Below, one piece after another: positions 1 through 7,721 of a stretch of 10,358 bases of DNA (its first letter is position 1; each line of letters starts with the position of its first letter). The position numbers were made by a program, and so were the translations under genes. The stretch spans positions 1 through 10,358 of the forward strand of contig CAMLFI010000054.1 in the NCBI GenBank assembly GCA_946479225.1, written 5' to 3'. The stretch comes from an uncultured Mucilaginibacter sp. (lineage in GTDB: Bacteria > Bacteroidota > Bacteroidia > Sphingobacteriales > Sphingobacteriaceae). The notes below the pieces were generated by a model that saw only the letters and a list, made by a program, of their open reading frames with translations, made no database searches and had not been told where the DNA came from.

Positions 1-160
1 TATTCAAGCTATCGAATTAAGCAAAGGCGCTTTACTTCATGTTATTGGCAAAATCCAAACCAAAGTAATTACAGACGGAGACGGGGTTAAACAATACAAA
101 ACAGAAATAATGGTTCAGCAGCTTACGCTGTTACACTTGCCCGTTGAGGTAAGTGTTTAA
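1..160 (+). CDS. Single-stranded DNA-binding protein-like OB-fold protein, C-terminal part (5' end outside window)
   Basis: An open frame enters from the left edge (first whole codon at 2) and stops at TAA 158-160, giving 52 residues. The stretch ELSKGALLHVIGKIQTKV, then a DGDGVKQYKTEI turn-strand and a final QQLTLL strand, fits the last strands of the Ssb OB fold (family pattern: KG..V.V.GKL....Y.D.DG...Y.TEI.A). Known Ssb proteins bind ssDNA in replication and repair and recruit partners through an acidic C-terminal tip. Here the protein ends about eight residues after the OB fold (HLPVEVSV) with no linker and no DDDxPF-type tip, so if it is an Ssb it is a short, tailless paralogue. Such short forms are often linked to mobile elements, which is inference. 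The N-terminal half is not visible, so another OB-fold protein remains possible. Confidence 0.6.
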   Translation, partial: IQAIELSKGALLHVIGKIQTKVITDGDGVKQYKTEIMVQQLTLLHLPVEVSV

Positions 161-203
161 ACCGGCCGCTGCTTCATTCCCATTAGTAACACTCGCACTG
201 TTC

Positions 204-406
204 CGTTTCATGCGTATATGAAACATGTGAAACGAAATGAAACGCTTTTTTTTATAACTATTTGATAGTTAATATCTTAATTTTTTGGGTGAAACAGAAT
301 GAAACTACTTATAAGTCAGTAAGGTTAGCTGTGAATTTTGGGTAAATTACTGGTAGTTAGGCGCTTGTGAAAAATGGAATTTTTGTTTCACCGTGAAACG
401 CTTTTT
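204..406. repeat. Cluster of TGAAAC/GTTTCA hexamers, partly helically phased
   Basis: TGAAAC occurs at 219-224, 228-233, 238-243, 290-295, 300-305 and 394-399, and its complement GTTTCA at 205-210 and 385-390. Within groups the spacing is 9-10 bp, about one helical turn. Two copies share the extension TGAAACGCTTTTTT (238 and 394 onward). GTTTCA at 385 and TGAAAC at 394 form a 6-bp hairpin with a 3-nt loop before a T run. CGTTTCA 204-210 can pair with TGAAACG at 228 or 238, also before a T run. The cluster lies between the 3' ends of the converging ssb-like and MFS genes, so it may act as weak terminators, or as an array of protein-binding sites. A 10-bp perfect palindrome, ACTTATAAGT, lies at 307-316. 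Nothing else is seen in the 161-458 gap. Confidence 0.6.
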
Positions 407-458
407 TGGATGGTTTATCGGTTAGATCCGTTGGTCTCCCGGCGCGTCAGAGTCGCTG

Positions 459-1670
459 CTATTGGCTTTTAAAACGTCGCACCATAAGGGCGCTTAGAAT
501 AGCTATCCCACATAAAATCAACATTAGATCAAACCCGCTCTTATAGCTTCCGGTCATTTTTCTGAGTGTGCCCAGCACTATCATGCCCGTGGCCCCGGCC
601 AGTTCGTCAATCATTATTACAATCCCTAAAACAGAGCCGTAGCTTTTGCCGCGATAAATACTGGCAACCCATACCTGTATAAGGGTAAATGCCCCGCCAA
701 AACCAAAGCCGGCAATCAGGGCAAAAGTGGTTAGCACTAAAGGGTTGCGGCTTAAAGTCTGCATAATAAAAAAGTCGCCCGCCATAATAGCAATGGCGGC
801 AACTATTGTATACTCTTTAATGATCCTGTCGCTCAGGTGGCCAAAAAATAACTTACCCACTATTGCCATCAACGAAAAATAGCCCAGCATTTTGGCCGAA
901 AAGGCGGGAGTTTGCCCCAGATCTTTTATAACAAACCCGTGATTTTGATGGTAGCCCTTTATACAAAACCACAATATGGCGGTTACTAAAAGCACCATAT
1001 AAAACTTAGGCGAGCGTAAAGCATCACTAAGGGAACGATCGGTTTCGGCAGGTTTTGCATTCTGCCTTGCCGGAAAATATGCACCATCCGGAACGCTCCC
1101 TATTACAGATGGGTCAGACTTGATCATTAATAGCCCAGGTAGTAGTAAAATGGCCGACGCGATGCCCAAATACATACAAGATTGCTGCCAGTCGGCGCCC
1201 GCCATTACTGCAACGCGGGGAAAGACAATGCCCCCAATGCTGGAGCCAAGTATCATAATACCGGTTGCCAGTCCCTTGTAGTGGTCGAACCATTTATTGA
1301 TCAGGTACATAAAAGACATAATGCCCGCCAGCGCCATACAAATTCCGTACAGTACGTAAAACACGCACAAAGCGGTATAACTGGTAACATATGCCAGCGA
1401 GAATATCAAACCTATGGCCCCAAAAGCGCCAATGGCAATAAAATTACGTGGGTTATAGCGGTCCAACATGCGGCCAATAAAAGGCGACGCAACGGCAATG
1501 GTTACAAACAATAGGGTAGGAAGGAAGGCCGCGCTTTGTGCGTCCAGTCCGAAGGACTTGATCTGCAAGGGGCGCATCACAGTTAATGCATAAGCGCCTA
1601 CGCCGTTTGTGGTGGCATACATTAGGGTTAAAGCCGCCAGCATAAACCAGCCGTAATAAATATTTTTCAT
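459..1670 (-). CDS. MFS transporter, monocarboxylate/oxalate-formate (OFA) type
   Basis: This 403-residue inner-membrane carrier has the usual length and hydrophobic pattern of a 12-helix major facilitator. The loop after helix 2 holds a motif A variant (GRMLDRYNPR, residues 66-75), repeated in the second half as GHLSDR (277-282). The helix 4 region NKWFDHYKGLATGI (125-138) followed by GSSIGG resembles the RWF..RRGLA.G...G..GG signature of OFA and MCT-like carriers. A hydrophilic loop at about 184-220 separates the halves. Such proteins move small monocarboxylates or dicarboxylates by proton symport or anion exchange; the substrate cannot be told from sequence. The start at 1670 gives MKNIYYGWFMLAAL, running straight into helix 1, which is typical for this group. 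No good SD or TAnnTTTG box was found upstream. The gene is divergent from the susC operon and convergent with the ssb-like gene. Confidence 0.88.
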   Translation of the reverse strand: MKNIYYGWFMLAALTLMYATTNGVGAYALTVMRPLQIKSFGLDAQSAAFLPTLLFVTIAVASPFIGRMLDRYNPRNFIAIGAFGAIGLIFSLAYVTSYTALCVFYVLYGICMALAGIMSFMYLINKWFDHYKGLATGIMILGSSIGGIVFPRVAVMAGADWQQSCMYLGIASAILLLPGLLMIKSDPSVIGSVPDGAYFPARQNAKPAETDRSLSDALRSPKFYMVLLVTAILWFCIKGYHQNHGFVIKDLGQTPAFSAKMLGYFSLMAIVGKLFFGHLSDRIIKEYTIVAAIAIMAGDFFIMQTLSRNPLVLTTFALIAGFGFGGAFTLIQVWVASIYRGKSYGSVLGIVIMIDELAGATGMIVLGTLRKMTGSYKSGFDLMLILCGIAILSALMVRRFKSQ

Positions 1671-2595
1671 AAAGCCCAGGTAACCCTTTTAATTTGAGCG
1701 GAATATACAATAAAGCTGGTAACCATAAGGATATTTCTGTCCACTTAATTCTGTCCACTCAGGGTCTCTCATGGGCAACCTGGGTACAGTGATGCCTATC
1801 TTTTATATTTAAGTGGAGGCAAGGAGCTAACCCTGTTCTGACTTTGCGTATTAGTTAAATATTCCTGTCCTTGTTGATGTTTGTATCAAACACGGCAAAA
1901 CATATTTCTTTGTAACAATAGATAATTCATGTGATCACGCCCCGTGTTAGCGAATAATTGTTGTTTATCCGTTAGTTAAATTCTAACATTTTACCCTTAC
2001 TATTCAAGATAGTTTGATCAACATTTTTCATTTCGGTACTTTTGTATATAAATGGTTAATAATCAATACATTATGGCACAATACCTGTCCGAGTTATGAC
2101 TTTATTATTGCATTAATACCGTCTAATTGTAACATTGTTGTGACTAAAAACAGTCAATTCTTGATAAAAAAGGATTGGTTTAGATGCTCATCTTTGCTTA
2201 ACAGCTCGTTAAACCAGCGGCTCGAATCGATTTAAACCACGTAAAAAAGCGAATATAAAGATTCTGTTTTTTGCATTTTATAATTAAAGACTATTAACAA
2301 TTAATTAAATGCTTTGGTATTTAACCATCCAAATCATGTTATAAACTACCTATATTATTAATTTTTTTATGAGAAAACTCAGAGTGACGTTCAAGGCTGC
2401 TCTGTATGGTATTTATAATCAGAGTAAGCACTTCTTTGGTGCTTTGTCTGGTAGTGTAGAACCGTATACATGCCATAATGTTGCAGAAAGGAGCGTAGCC
2501 ATGCTGTAGCAAATAAATATGATTCAGATCAGGCACCAAAATCGTTTCTGACCTGTGTGTTCTAAAATTTAAAATATACTACTAACCAATAAGCA
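1671..2595. other. Long AT-rich intergenic region between divergent MFS and susC genes
   Basis: No gene is convincing in these 925 bp. Seen here are a 10-bp direct repeat TCTGTCCACT at 1736-1745 and 1750-1759, whose CCACTTAA is matched in inverse by TTAAGTGG at 1809-1816; a palindrome TGTTTG-TAT-CAAACA at 1878-1892; AACACGG at 1889 mirrored by CCGTGTT at 1942; GTTAG/CTAAC arms at 1971-1987; a direct repeat TTAGTTAAAT at 1851 and 1972; a promoter at 2013-2044 facing susC; a 7-bp stem TGGTTTA 2176-2182 with TAAACCA 2210-2216; and a 46-codon ATG frame at 2369-2509 (+) of unknown status. The promoter and some palindromes may serve regulation of the operon. No ECF sigma, anti-sigma or hybrid two-component regulator gene is present. 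Confidence 0.7.
2013..2044 (+). promoter_or_regulatory. Bacteroidota-type sigma-70 promoter upstream of susC
   Basis: TTTG at 2013-2016, exactly 20 bp, then TACTTTTG at 2037-2044 matches the Bacteroidota consensus (-33 TTTG, -7 TAnnTTTG) in every fixed base and in spacing. Transcription would start near 2050 and run right. The next recognisable gene is susC at 2596, so the message would carry a leader of roughly 550 nt, or a small unannotated gene or RNA lies between. The match is direct; the activity is inferred. Confidence 0.6.
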
Positions 2596-5500
2596 ATGTA
2601 TAAACCTTTTACTCAAGAAAAACGGAGGGATCACAATCACCGGCCGTTTCTATTATTGCCTGTTATGAAAAGCATATTACTTTTACTTTTCGGAGTGATT
2701 CTTTACCAAAGTACATATGCCACACCAACAATGCTGTCATTAGAAAAGACGGCCCCGGGTATTAACCCGGTAACAGGCGCTCAGCAAATAACAGTTACAG
2801 GTAAAGTAACTGATAATACCGGGGGGCCGCTTCCGGGTGTTACCGTTATGCTTAAAGGCACCGCAACCACCGCTGTGTCTACAGATTTAAATGGTGCGTT
2901 CTCTATCACAATACCCAATGGTAACCAAACGCTTGTTTTTTCCTTCCTTGGTTTTGCCAGTCAGGAAGTTGCGGTCAATGGCCGTACAGCAATCAACATA
3001 ACCCTTGTTGAATCAGCCACTAACTTAGAGGATGTTGTTGTAGTGGGGTACAGTACTCAGAAAAGAAAGGACCTTACCACATCAGTAAGTAACATAAGCT
3101 CTGAGGACCTGCTGCGCACCTCGTCAACTACAACTGCGGGCGCACTTGCCGGCAAGGTAGCTGGGGTAGCTACCCGGGCTTTTGATTCCAGACCGGGCAG
3201 AGGTATTACCGTGGAGATTAGAAATATGGGCAGCCCTTTATATGTAATAGATGGAATCCCCTATGGTGGAAATACCAGCAGAAACTGGCTTGGCACCTCG
3301 GGTGTTTCAGGCGAAGATGCATTTAATGCCTTGAATATTGAAGATATTGAAAATATTTCAGTGCTAAAAGATGCGGCCGCCGCAATTTACGGTATACGTG
3401 CTTCTAATGGCGTTGTGCTGGTTACCACTAAAAAAGGTGGTAGAAACGGTAACGCAACAGTAAGGGTGAATGGTTATTATGGCCTTCAAAACCTCTCCCG
3501 TTTTCCAAAATTGGCAAGTGCAGGTGAGTATGTTAGAGGGCTTGTTGAAGCGGATCAGAATCAGGGAAGAGATCCCAGCACCAGATATCCAAAAGCTGAA
3601 CTGGCCAAATGGGAAGCCGGTACCGAGCCTGGATATAAGAGCTACGATTATTACGATATAATTATGCGTAAAAATGTTCCTCAATCAAACATTAATGCAA
3701 GTGTATCGGGTGGTTCAGATAAATCAACATACTACCTTTCTTTTGGCAATACCAGACAGGAAGCCACTATGAAGGATTTTGACTATACCCGCAACAATTT
3801 ACAGGTAAATTTAGAAACCAAGGTAACTAAACGGTTTAGCTTAGGAACACAAATAAGCGGAAGGCTTGAGCGCACGCGAGACGTGGGCCTGCCCGGCGGT
3901 GATGGTTATTTTTCGTCCATATTATCCGCTTTTAGCAGTATACCTACCTATGGTCCTTACGCGAATGACAATCCTGCATATATGAATTCGATTCCTAACC
4001 GGCCAGATCTAAACCCCGCCCTATTTGACAGGGATATAGCCGGTTACAAAGATAACTTTACCAAAAACGTTAACGTTAACTTGTTCGGAGAGTATAAATT
4101 TGATTTTGGATTGACTGCCAAGGCTACCTATTCTTATAATTACACACACCTGGATTTTGATGGTTTTCAATACTCGTATGATTTTTATACCTACAACAGA
4201 ACCAACGACACTTACAATCTTGGGGGCGGGCAAAGTGCAAGATGGCGCTTTGAAAATCAAGCTGACGCAGTGGCTCGTTATGCACAGTTTATGCTGAAGT
4301 ATGACAAGACTTTTGGAAGCCATAACTTGTCGGCCGTTGTTGCTTATGAAAGAAATGATCAGGAAAACGCTGCCAGAGAATCTAACACAGCGCCAACTAA
4401 TAATTATATCCCTTTCAAAACTTTGTCTGAATTAACGGCCTACAACGAGTCATGGAGTTACCAGGCAAGGTCTGGCTATATCGGTAGGTTAGATTACAAC
4501 TTCCGAAATAAATATATGCTTGGGTTATTAGCAAGTTATTCGGCATCGTATTTATATAAAGCAGACAGCAGGTGGGGCTTTTTCCCCGGTGTTTCTGCAG
4601 CTTGGCGTATCAGTGATGAGCCGTTTTTCGCAGGACTTAAAAATGTGATCAATGATTTTAAATTGAGAGCATCAGTAGGCCAAACGGGTAGGGAATCAGG
4701 AGTTAACATGTTTGATTATTTGCCGGGCTACAATTATCCGTCGGGTATAGCTGTATTAGATGGAAAGAATATAATTGGCGCCAGGCCAAAAGGCTTGCCA
4801 ATAGACAATTTATCCTGGGAAAGACACACTACCTATAACTTAGCCGTAGATATGAAGTTCCTAGATAATAAACTTTCAGTAACGGCTGAAGCTTTCCGGA
4901 AGAGAATTACAGGCGTACCAGCGGCACGGTACGACGTATTGTTGCCAAGTGAAGTAGGTTATGGCTTGCCCAATGAAAATTTAAATGTGAATGAATTCAG
5001 AGGTTTCGAGGGTTCAATTGCCTACGCCAACAAAGCTGGCGACCTGGGTTACAATGTGAGTGTAAATGCTACCTACTCCAGACTGCGTAATATTTCTCTC
5101 TATAAGCCTCGTTTCGGCAATTCATGGGATCAATATCGTAACTCTAGTGTAGACCGATGGAATGGCGTATACTGGGGATACGAGGCAATAGGACGTTTTG
5201 AATCGGAAGATCAGATTAGAAATTACCCGATTGATAATGGTGACGGCCAACAAAACAGGACCCAACTACCTGGCGATATTATTTATAAGGATGTTAATGG
5301 CGATGGTGTTATAAACGGCATGGACGAGCGGCCAATTGGTTTTCCTGAAGGGCGGGCACCAATGTTGAGCTATGGAGCCAGCATAGGCTTACAATGGAAA
5401 AATATCAACCTTAACATGGATTTTTCAGGAGGGATGATGCAATCCTGGAATCAAAATTTTGAGCTAAGAAACGCGTTCCACGCTGGTGGTAACAGCCCGG

Positions 5501-5862
5501 CTTATTTATTAACTGACAGGTGGCACCGCGAAGATCCTTATGATCCTACCAGCAAATGGATTCCAGGAAAATACCCGGCAGTAAGATTAGGCACCAGCCA
5601 GAATAATGGCAGGAACAGTACTTATTGGCTAAGGAGTGTTCGCTACTTAAGATTAAGAAATGTGGAATTAGGGTATACTTTGCCAAAGCAAATTACCAAT
5701 AAATTGAACATTAATCGGCTACGCTTTTACGTATCTTCTTCTAACTTATTTAGCTTAGATAATGTAGGTGATGTGCAGATTGATCCTGAAATTAGTGCAG
5801 CCGCCGCAGTGGTTTACCCGCAACAAAAAACCGTTTTATTCGGATTTAACTTAACATTTTAA
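2596..5862 (+). CDS. SusC/RagA-family TonB-linked outer membrane transporter
   Basis: This 1088-residue protein is a full-length SusC-type channel that, with its SusD lid, imports oligomeric nutrients across the outer membrane using TonB energy. A carboxypeptidase-D regulatory-like domain spans about 65-140 (ITVTGKVTDNTGGPLPGV start). The TonB box DVVVVGY is at 146-152. The plug runs to about 280 with the hallmark PLYVIDGIPYGG (214-225) and IENISVLKDAAAAIYGIRAS (251-270). The rest is barrel, with the family's DVNGDGVINGMDE calcium-type loop from residue 899 and a C-terminal phenylalanine. The ATG at 2596 gives a 23-residue basic extension before a second ATG (2665), whose MKSILLLLFGVILYQSTYA is a standalone signal peptide. 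Long basic N-termini before the signal are common in SusC proteins of this order, so I keep 2596. No SD is seen. It heads a three-gene operon; the substrate is unknown. Confidence 0.95.
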   Translation: MYKPFTQEKRRDHNHRPFLLLPVMKSILLLLFGVILYQSTYATPTMLSLEKTAPGINPVTGAQQITVTGKVTDNTGGPLPGVTVMLKGTATTAVSTDLNGAFSITIPNGNQTLVFSFLGFASQEVAVNGRTAINITLVESATNLEDVVVVGYSTQKRKDLTTSVSNISSEDLLRTSSTTTAGALAGKVAGVATRAFDSRPGRGITVEIRNMGSPLYVIDGIPYGGNTSRNWLGTSGVSGEDAFNALNIEDIENISVLKDAAAAIYGIRASNGVVLVTTKKGGRNGNATVRVNGYYGLQNLSRFPKLASAGEYVRGLVEADQNQGRDPSTRYPKAELAKWEAGTEPGYKSYDYYDIIMRKNVPQSNINASVSGGSDKSTYYLSFGNTRQEATMKDFDYTRNNLQVNLETKVTKRFSLGTQISGRLERTRDVGLPGGDGYFSSILSAFSSIPTYGPYANDNPAYMNSIPNRPDLNPALFDRDIAGYKDNFTKNVNVNLFGEYKFDFGLTAKATYSYNYTHLDFDGFQYSYDFYTYNRTNDTYNLGGGQSARWRFENQADAVARYAQFMLKYDKTFGSHNLSAVVAYERNDQENAARESNTAPTNNYIPFKTLSELTAYNESWSYQARSGYIGRLDYNFRNKYMLGLLASYSASYLYKADSRWGFFPGVSAAWRISDEPFFAGLKNVINDFKLRASVGQTGRESGVNMFDYLPGYNYPSGIAVLDGKNIIGARPKGLPIDNLSWERHTTYNLAVDMKFLDNKLSVTAEAFRKRITGVPAARYDVLLPSEVGYGLPNENLNVNEFRGFEGSIAYANKAGDLGYNVSVNATYSRLRNISLYKPRFGNSWDQYRNSSVDRWNGVYWGYEAIGRFESEDQIRNYPIDNGDGQQNRTQLPGDIIYKDVNGDGVINGMDERPIGFPEGRAPMLSYGASIGLQWKNINLNMDFSGGMMQSWNQNFELRNAFHAGGNSPAYLLTDRWHREDPYDPTSKWIPGKYPAVRLGTSQNNGRNSTYWLRSVRYLRLRNVELGYTLPKQITNKLNINRLRFYVSSSNLFSLDNVGDVQIDPEISAAAAVVYPQQKTVLFGFNLTF

Positions 5863-5871
5863 CGTAAGGTC

Positions 5872-7710
5872 ATGAAATACAAACATATTTTTTTACTTCT
5901 GTTATTTGTCATTGTAAATGTATTCAATGGCTGTAAAGAAGATAATTGGTTGCAAAGACAGCCCAAGAACATACTTACAGATGATCAACTCTGGAAAGAC
6001 CCGGTTATGGTACAGTCGCTCTTAGCGAATTACTATGACAGACTGCCGGCATTAGCGGGCGTATTTAATTCAACTGCAAGCAGCGAATTTGATGATGCCA
6101 TGTGGTCTGGTCACCAGGACCAAAACGGAAGAAACGATTTTGCTTTTGGCGATAATTACGGCCGCTACTGGGATTATGGCTTTATAAGGGATATCAATCT
6201 TGCTTTGGAAAAGATGGAACAATTTGGCGGAAGTTTAACCGCAGATAAAAAGAAGCAGTTTAATGCAGAGTTAAGGTTTATGCGTGCTTTTGTATATTTT
6301 GAGATGGTTAAACGGATGGGTGGTGTGCCGCTTGTTACTAAACAATTGATATATAACTATAGTGGGGACGCATCCCCATTGCAAGTTCCACGCGCCAAGG
6401 AATCTGAAGTGTATGATTTTATATTTAATGAAACCGAAGCTATAAAAGAGAACTTTCCTGAGACTGGCACCAGCAGAACCAGAGCGAATAAATTTATAGC
6501 GCTCGCCTTGCAAAGCAGAGCGATGCTTTACGCTGCTTCTACTGCCAAGTATAACAGCTTAAGTACTGCTATTAGTACACCTGGTGGCGAGGTGGGTATA
6601 CCTGTTGAAAAAGCAAATGATTATTATCAAAAATCGCTCGCTGCTTCTCAGGCTATTATCGCTAATCCAAACTATGCGCTCCACAACTTAGGAGGAGCAC
6701 CCCGAGGTGATAATTTTTACAAGATGTTAATGGACAAAAGTTCAAAAGAGATCATCTTCGCAAAAGATTTTGCTACAGGTAAAGTTCATGGGTTTACCTA
6801 TGATAATGTTGTAAGAAGTTTTAGGTCGGATATAGAAGGTTCGTCAAATATATCGCCATCTCTGAGCTTAGTTGAAAGCTACGATTACCTGGATGGTACA
6901 AAGGGTACAATACGTGATAAAGATCAAAATGGGAATTATATAGTTTATAATTCAATGGCAGATATTTTTGCCAATAAAGATGGCCGGTTATTTGGCACGG
7001 TGGTGCTTCCGGGAACCAACTTCCGCGGCGCGCCGGTTGATATACAGGCCGGTGTAGCGCAGTGGGTAAATGGATCATATCAGTTACGCACCGGCACTTT
7101 GGGTTCTGTATTTACAGACGGGAAAAAACTAACCGGTTTTGACGGACCACGAGATAATGATCAATATGTAACTAATACCGGTTTTTACCTACGTAAGTAT
7201 GTAAGTGAAAACGCGCAGGATGGTGTACGCCCAAGCCTTGCCTCAAACTGGTGGTCTTGGTTTCGTTTAGGAGAAATTTACCTGAATGCAGCTGAAGCCG
7301 CTCATGAATTGGGTCAGCCCACAGCCAGAGATTATATTAATACCCTGAGAGAGGTGCACGGTGGATTTCCGGCTAACAGCATAAGCACCCTTACAAATGA
7401 CATTATACGCAATGAGCGCAGGATTGAACTGGCCTTTGAGGATCACCGGTTCTTTGATCTGAAAAGATGGCGGATAGCTCACCTTGTTTGGAACGGATCT
7501 GAAACAGACCCTAATGCCGTTGTATGGGGCCTTTTCCCTTACCGTATTGTAAGGCCGGGGCATCCCGATGATGGTAAATTTATATTTCAGAGAACCCGTT
7601 CGTTGCGTTTTCGCAGAGCACGTTTCTTTCAATTGTTGAATTACTATTCATCTATTGACCAGACAGTGTTAAATAATAATCCCAAACTTGTCAGAAATCC
7701 ATTCCATTAA
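5872..7710 (+). CDS. SusD/RagB-family nutrient-binding outer membrane lipoprotein
   Basis: The protein has 612 residues and starts 9 bp after the susC stop. A type II signal peptide ends in a lipobox-like VFNGC with the lipid-bearing cysteine at residue 21. The following KED fits the basic-acidic-acidic surface-export signal reported for Bacteroidota lipoproteins. The N-terminal SusD-like segment is seen in NWLQRQPKNILTDDQLWKD and helices that follow. The C-terminal family signature is clear: WFRLGEIYLNAAEAA (around 463-477) and NERRIELAFEDHRFFDLKRWR (514-534). The extreme C-terminus NPKLVRNPFH is the usual SusD ending. SusD proteins sit as a lid on the SusC channel and capture the ligand outside the cell. 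Length is normal for the family and no truncation is seen. The ligand (glycan, peptide or other) cannot be assigned, because no catabolic gene is adjacent. Confidence 0.95.
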   Translation: MKYKHIFLLLLFVIVNVFNGCKEDNWLQRQPKNILTDDQLWKDPVMVQSLLANYYDRLPALAGVFNSTASSEFDDAMWSGHQDQNGRNDFAFGDNYGRYWDYGFIRDINLALEKMEQFGGSLTADKKKQFNAELRFMRAFVYFEMVKRMGGVPLVTKQLIYNYSGDASPLQVPRAKESEVYDFIFNETEAIKENFPETGTSRTRANKFIALALQSRAMLYAASTAKYNSLSTAISTPGGEVGIPVEKANDYYQKSLAASQAIIANPNYALHNLGGAPRGDNFYKMLMDKSSKEIIFAKDFATGKVHGFTYDNVVRSFRSDIEGSSNISPSLSLVESYDYLDGTKGTIRDKDQNGNYIVYNSMADIFANKDGRLFGTVVLPGTNFRGAPVDIQAGVAQWVNGSYQLRTGTLGSVFTDGKKLTGFDGPRDNDQYVTNTGFYLRKYVSENAQDGVRPSLASNWWSWFRLGEIYLNAAEAAHELGQPTARDYINTLREVHGGFPANSISTLTNDIIRNERRIELAFEDHRFFDLKRWRIAHLVWNGSETDPNAVVWGLFPYRIVRPGHPDDGKFIFQRTRSLRFRRARFFQLLNYYSSIDQTVLNNNPKLVRNPFH

Positions 7711-7721
7711 TTGTTGAAAAA

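Noticed and set aside
204..406. TGAAAC cluster considered as a CRISPR array
   Set aside because: The units are hexamers at 9-10 bp steps with irregular gaps; there are no 25-40 bp repeats with unique spacers and no cas genes.
1453..1758. 101-codon minus-strand frame overlapping the MFS start
   Set aside because: It is out of frame with the clearly real transporter and its content is a shadow translation of it.
2014..2235. 73-codon plus-strand frame starting at TTG
   Set aside because: Its start lies inside the -33 promoter box, the composition is that of random AT-rich DNA, and no family pattern is seen.
2339..2539. 66-codon minus-strand frame in the susC leader
   Set aside because: No recognisable motif or start signal; it overlaps another open frame on the opposite strand, as chance frames do.
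4021..4323. Minus-strand frames within susC and susD (e.g. 3364-3684, 4021-4323, 6271-6513, 7267-7632)
   Set aside because: All lie wholly inside strongly supported genes and show no family features.
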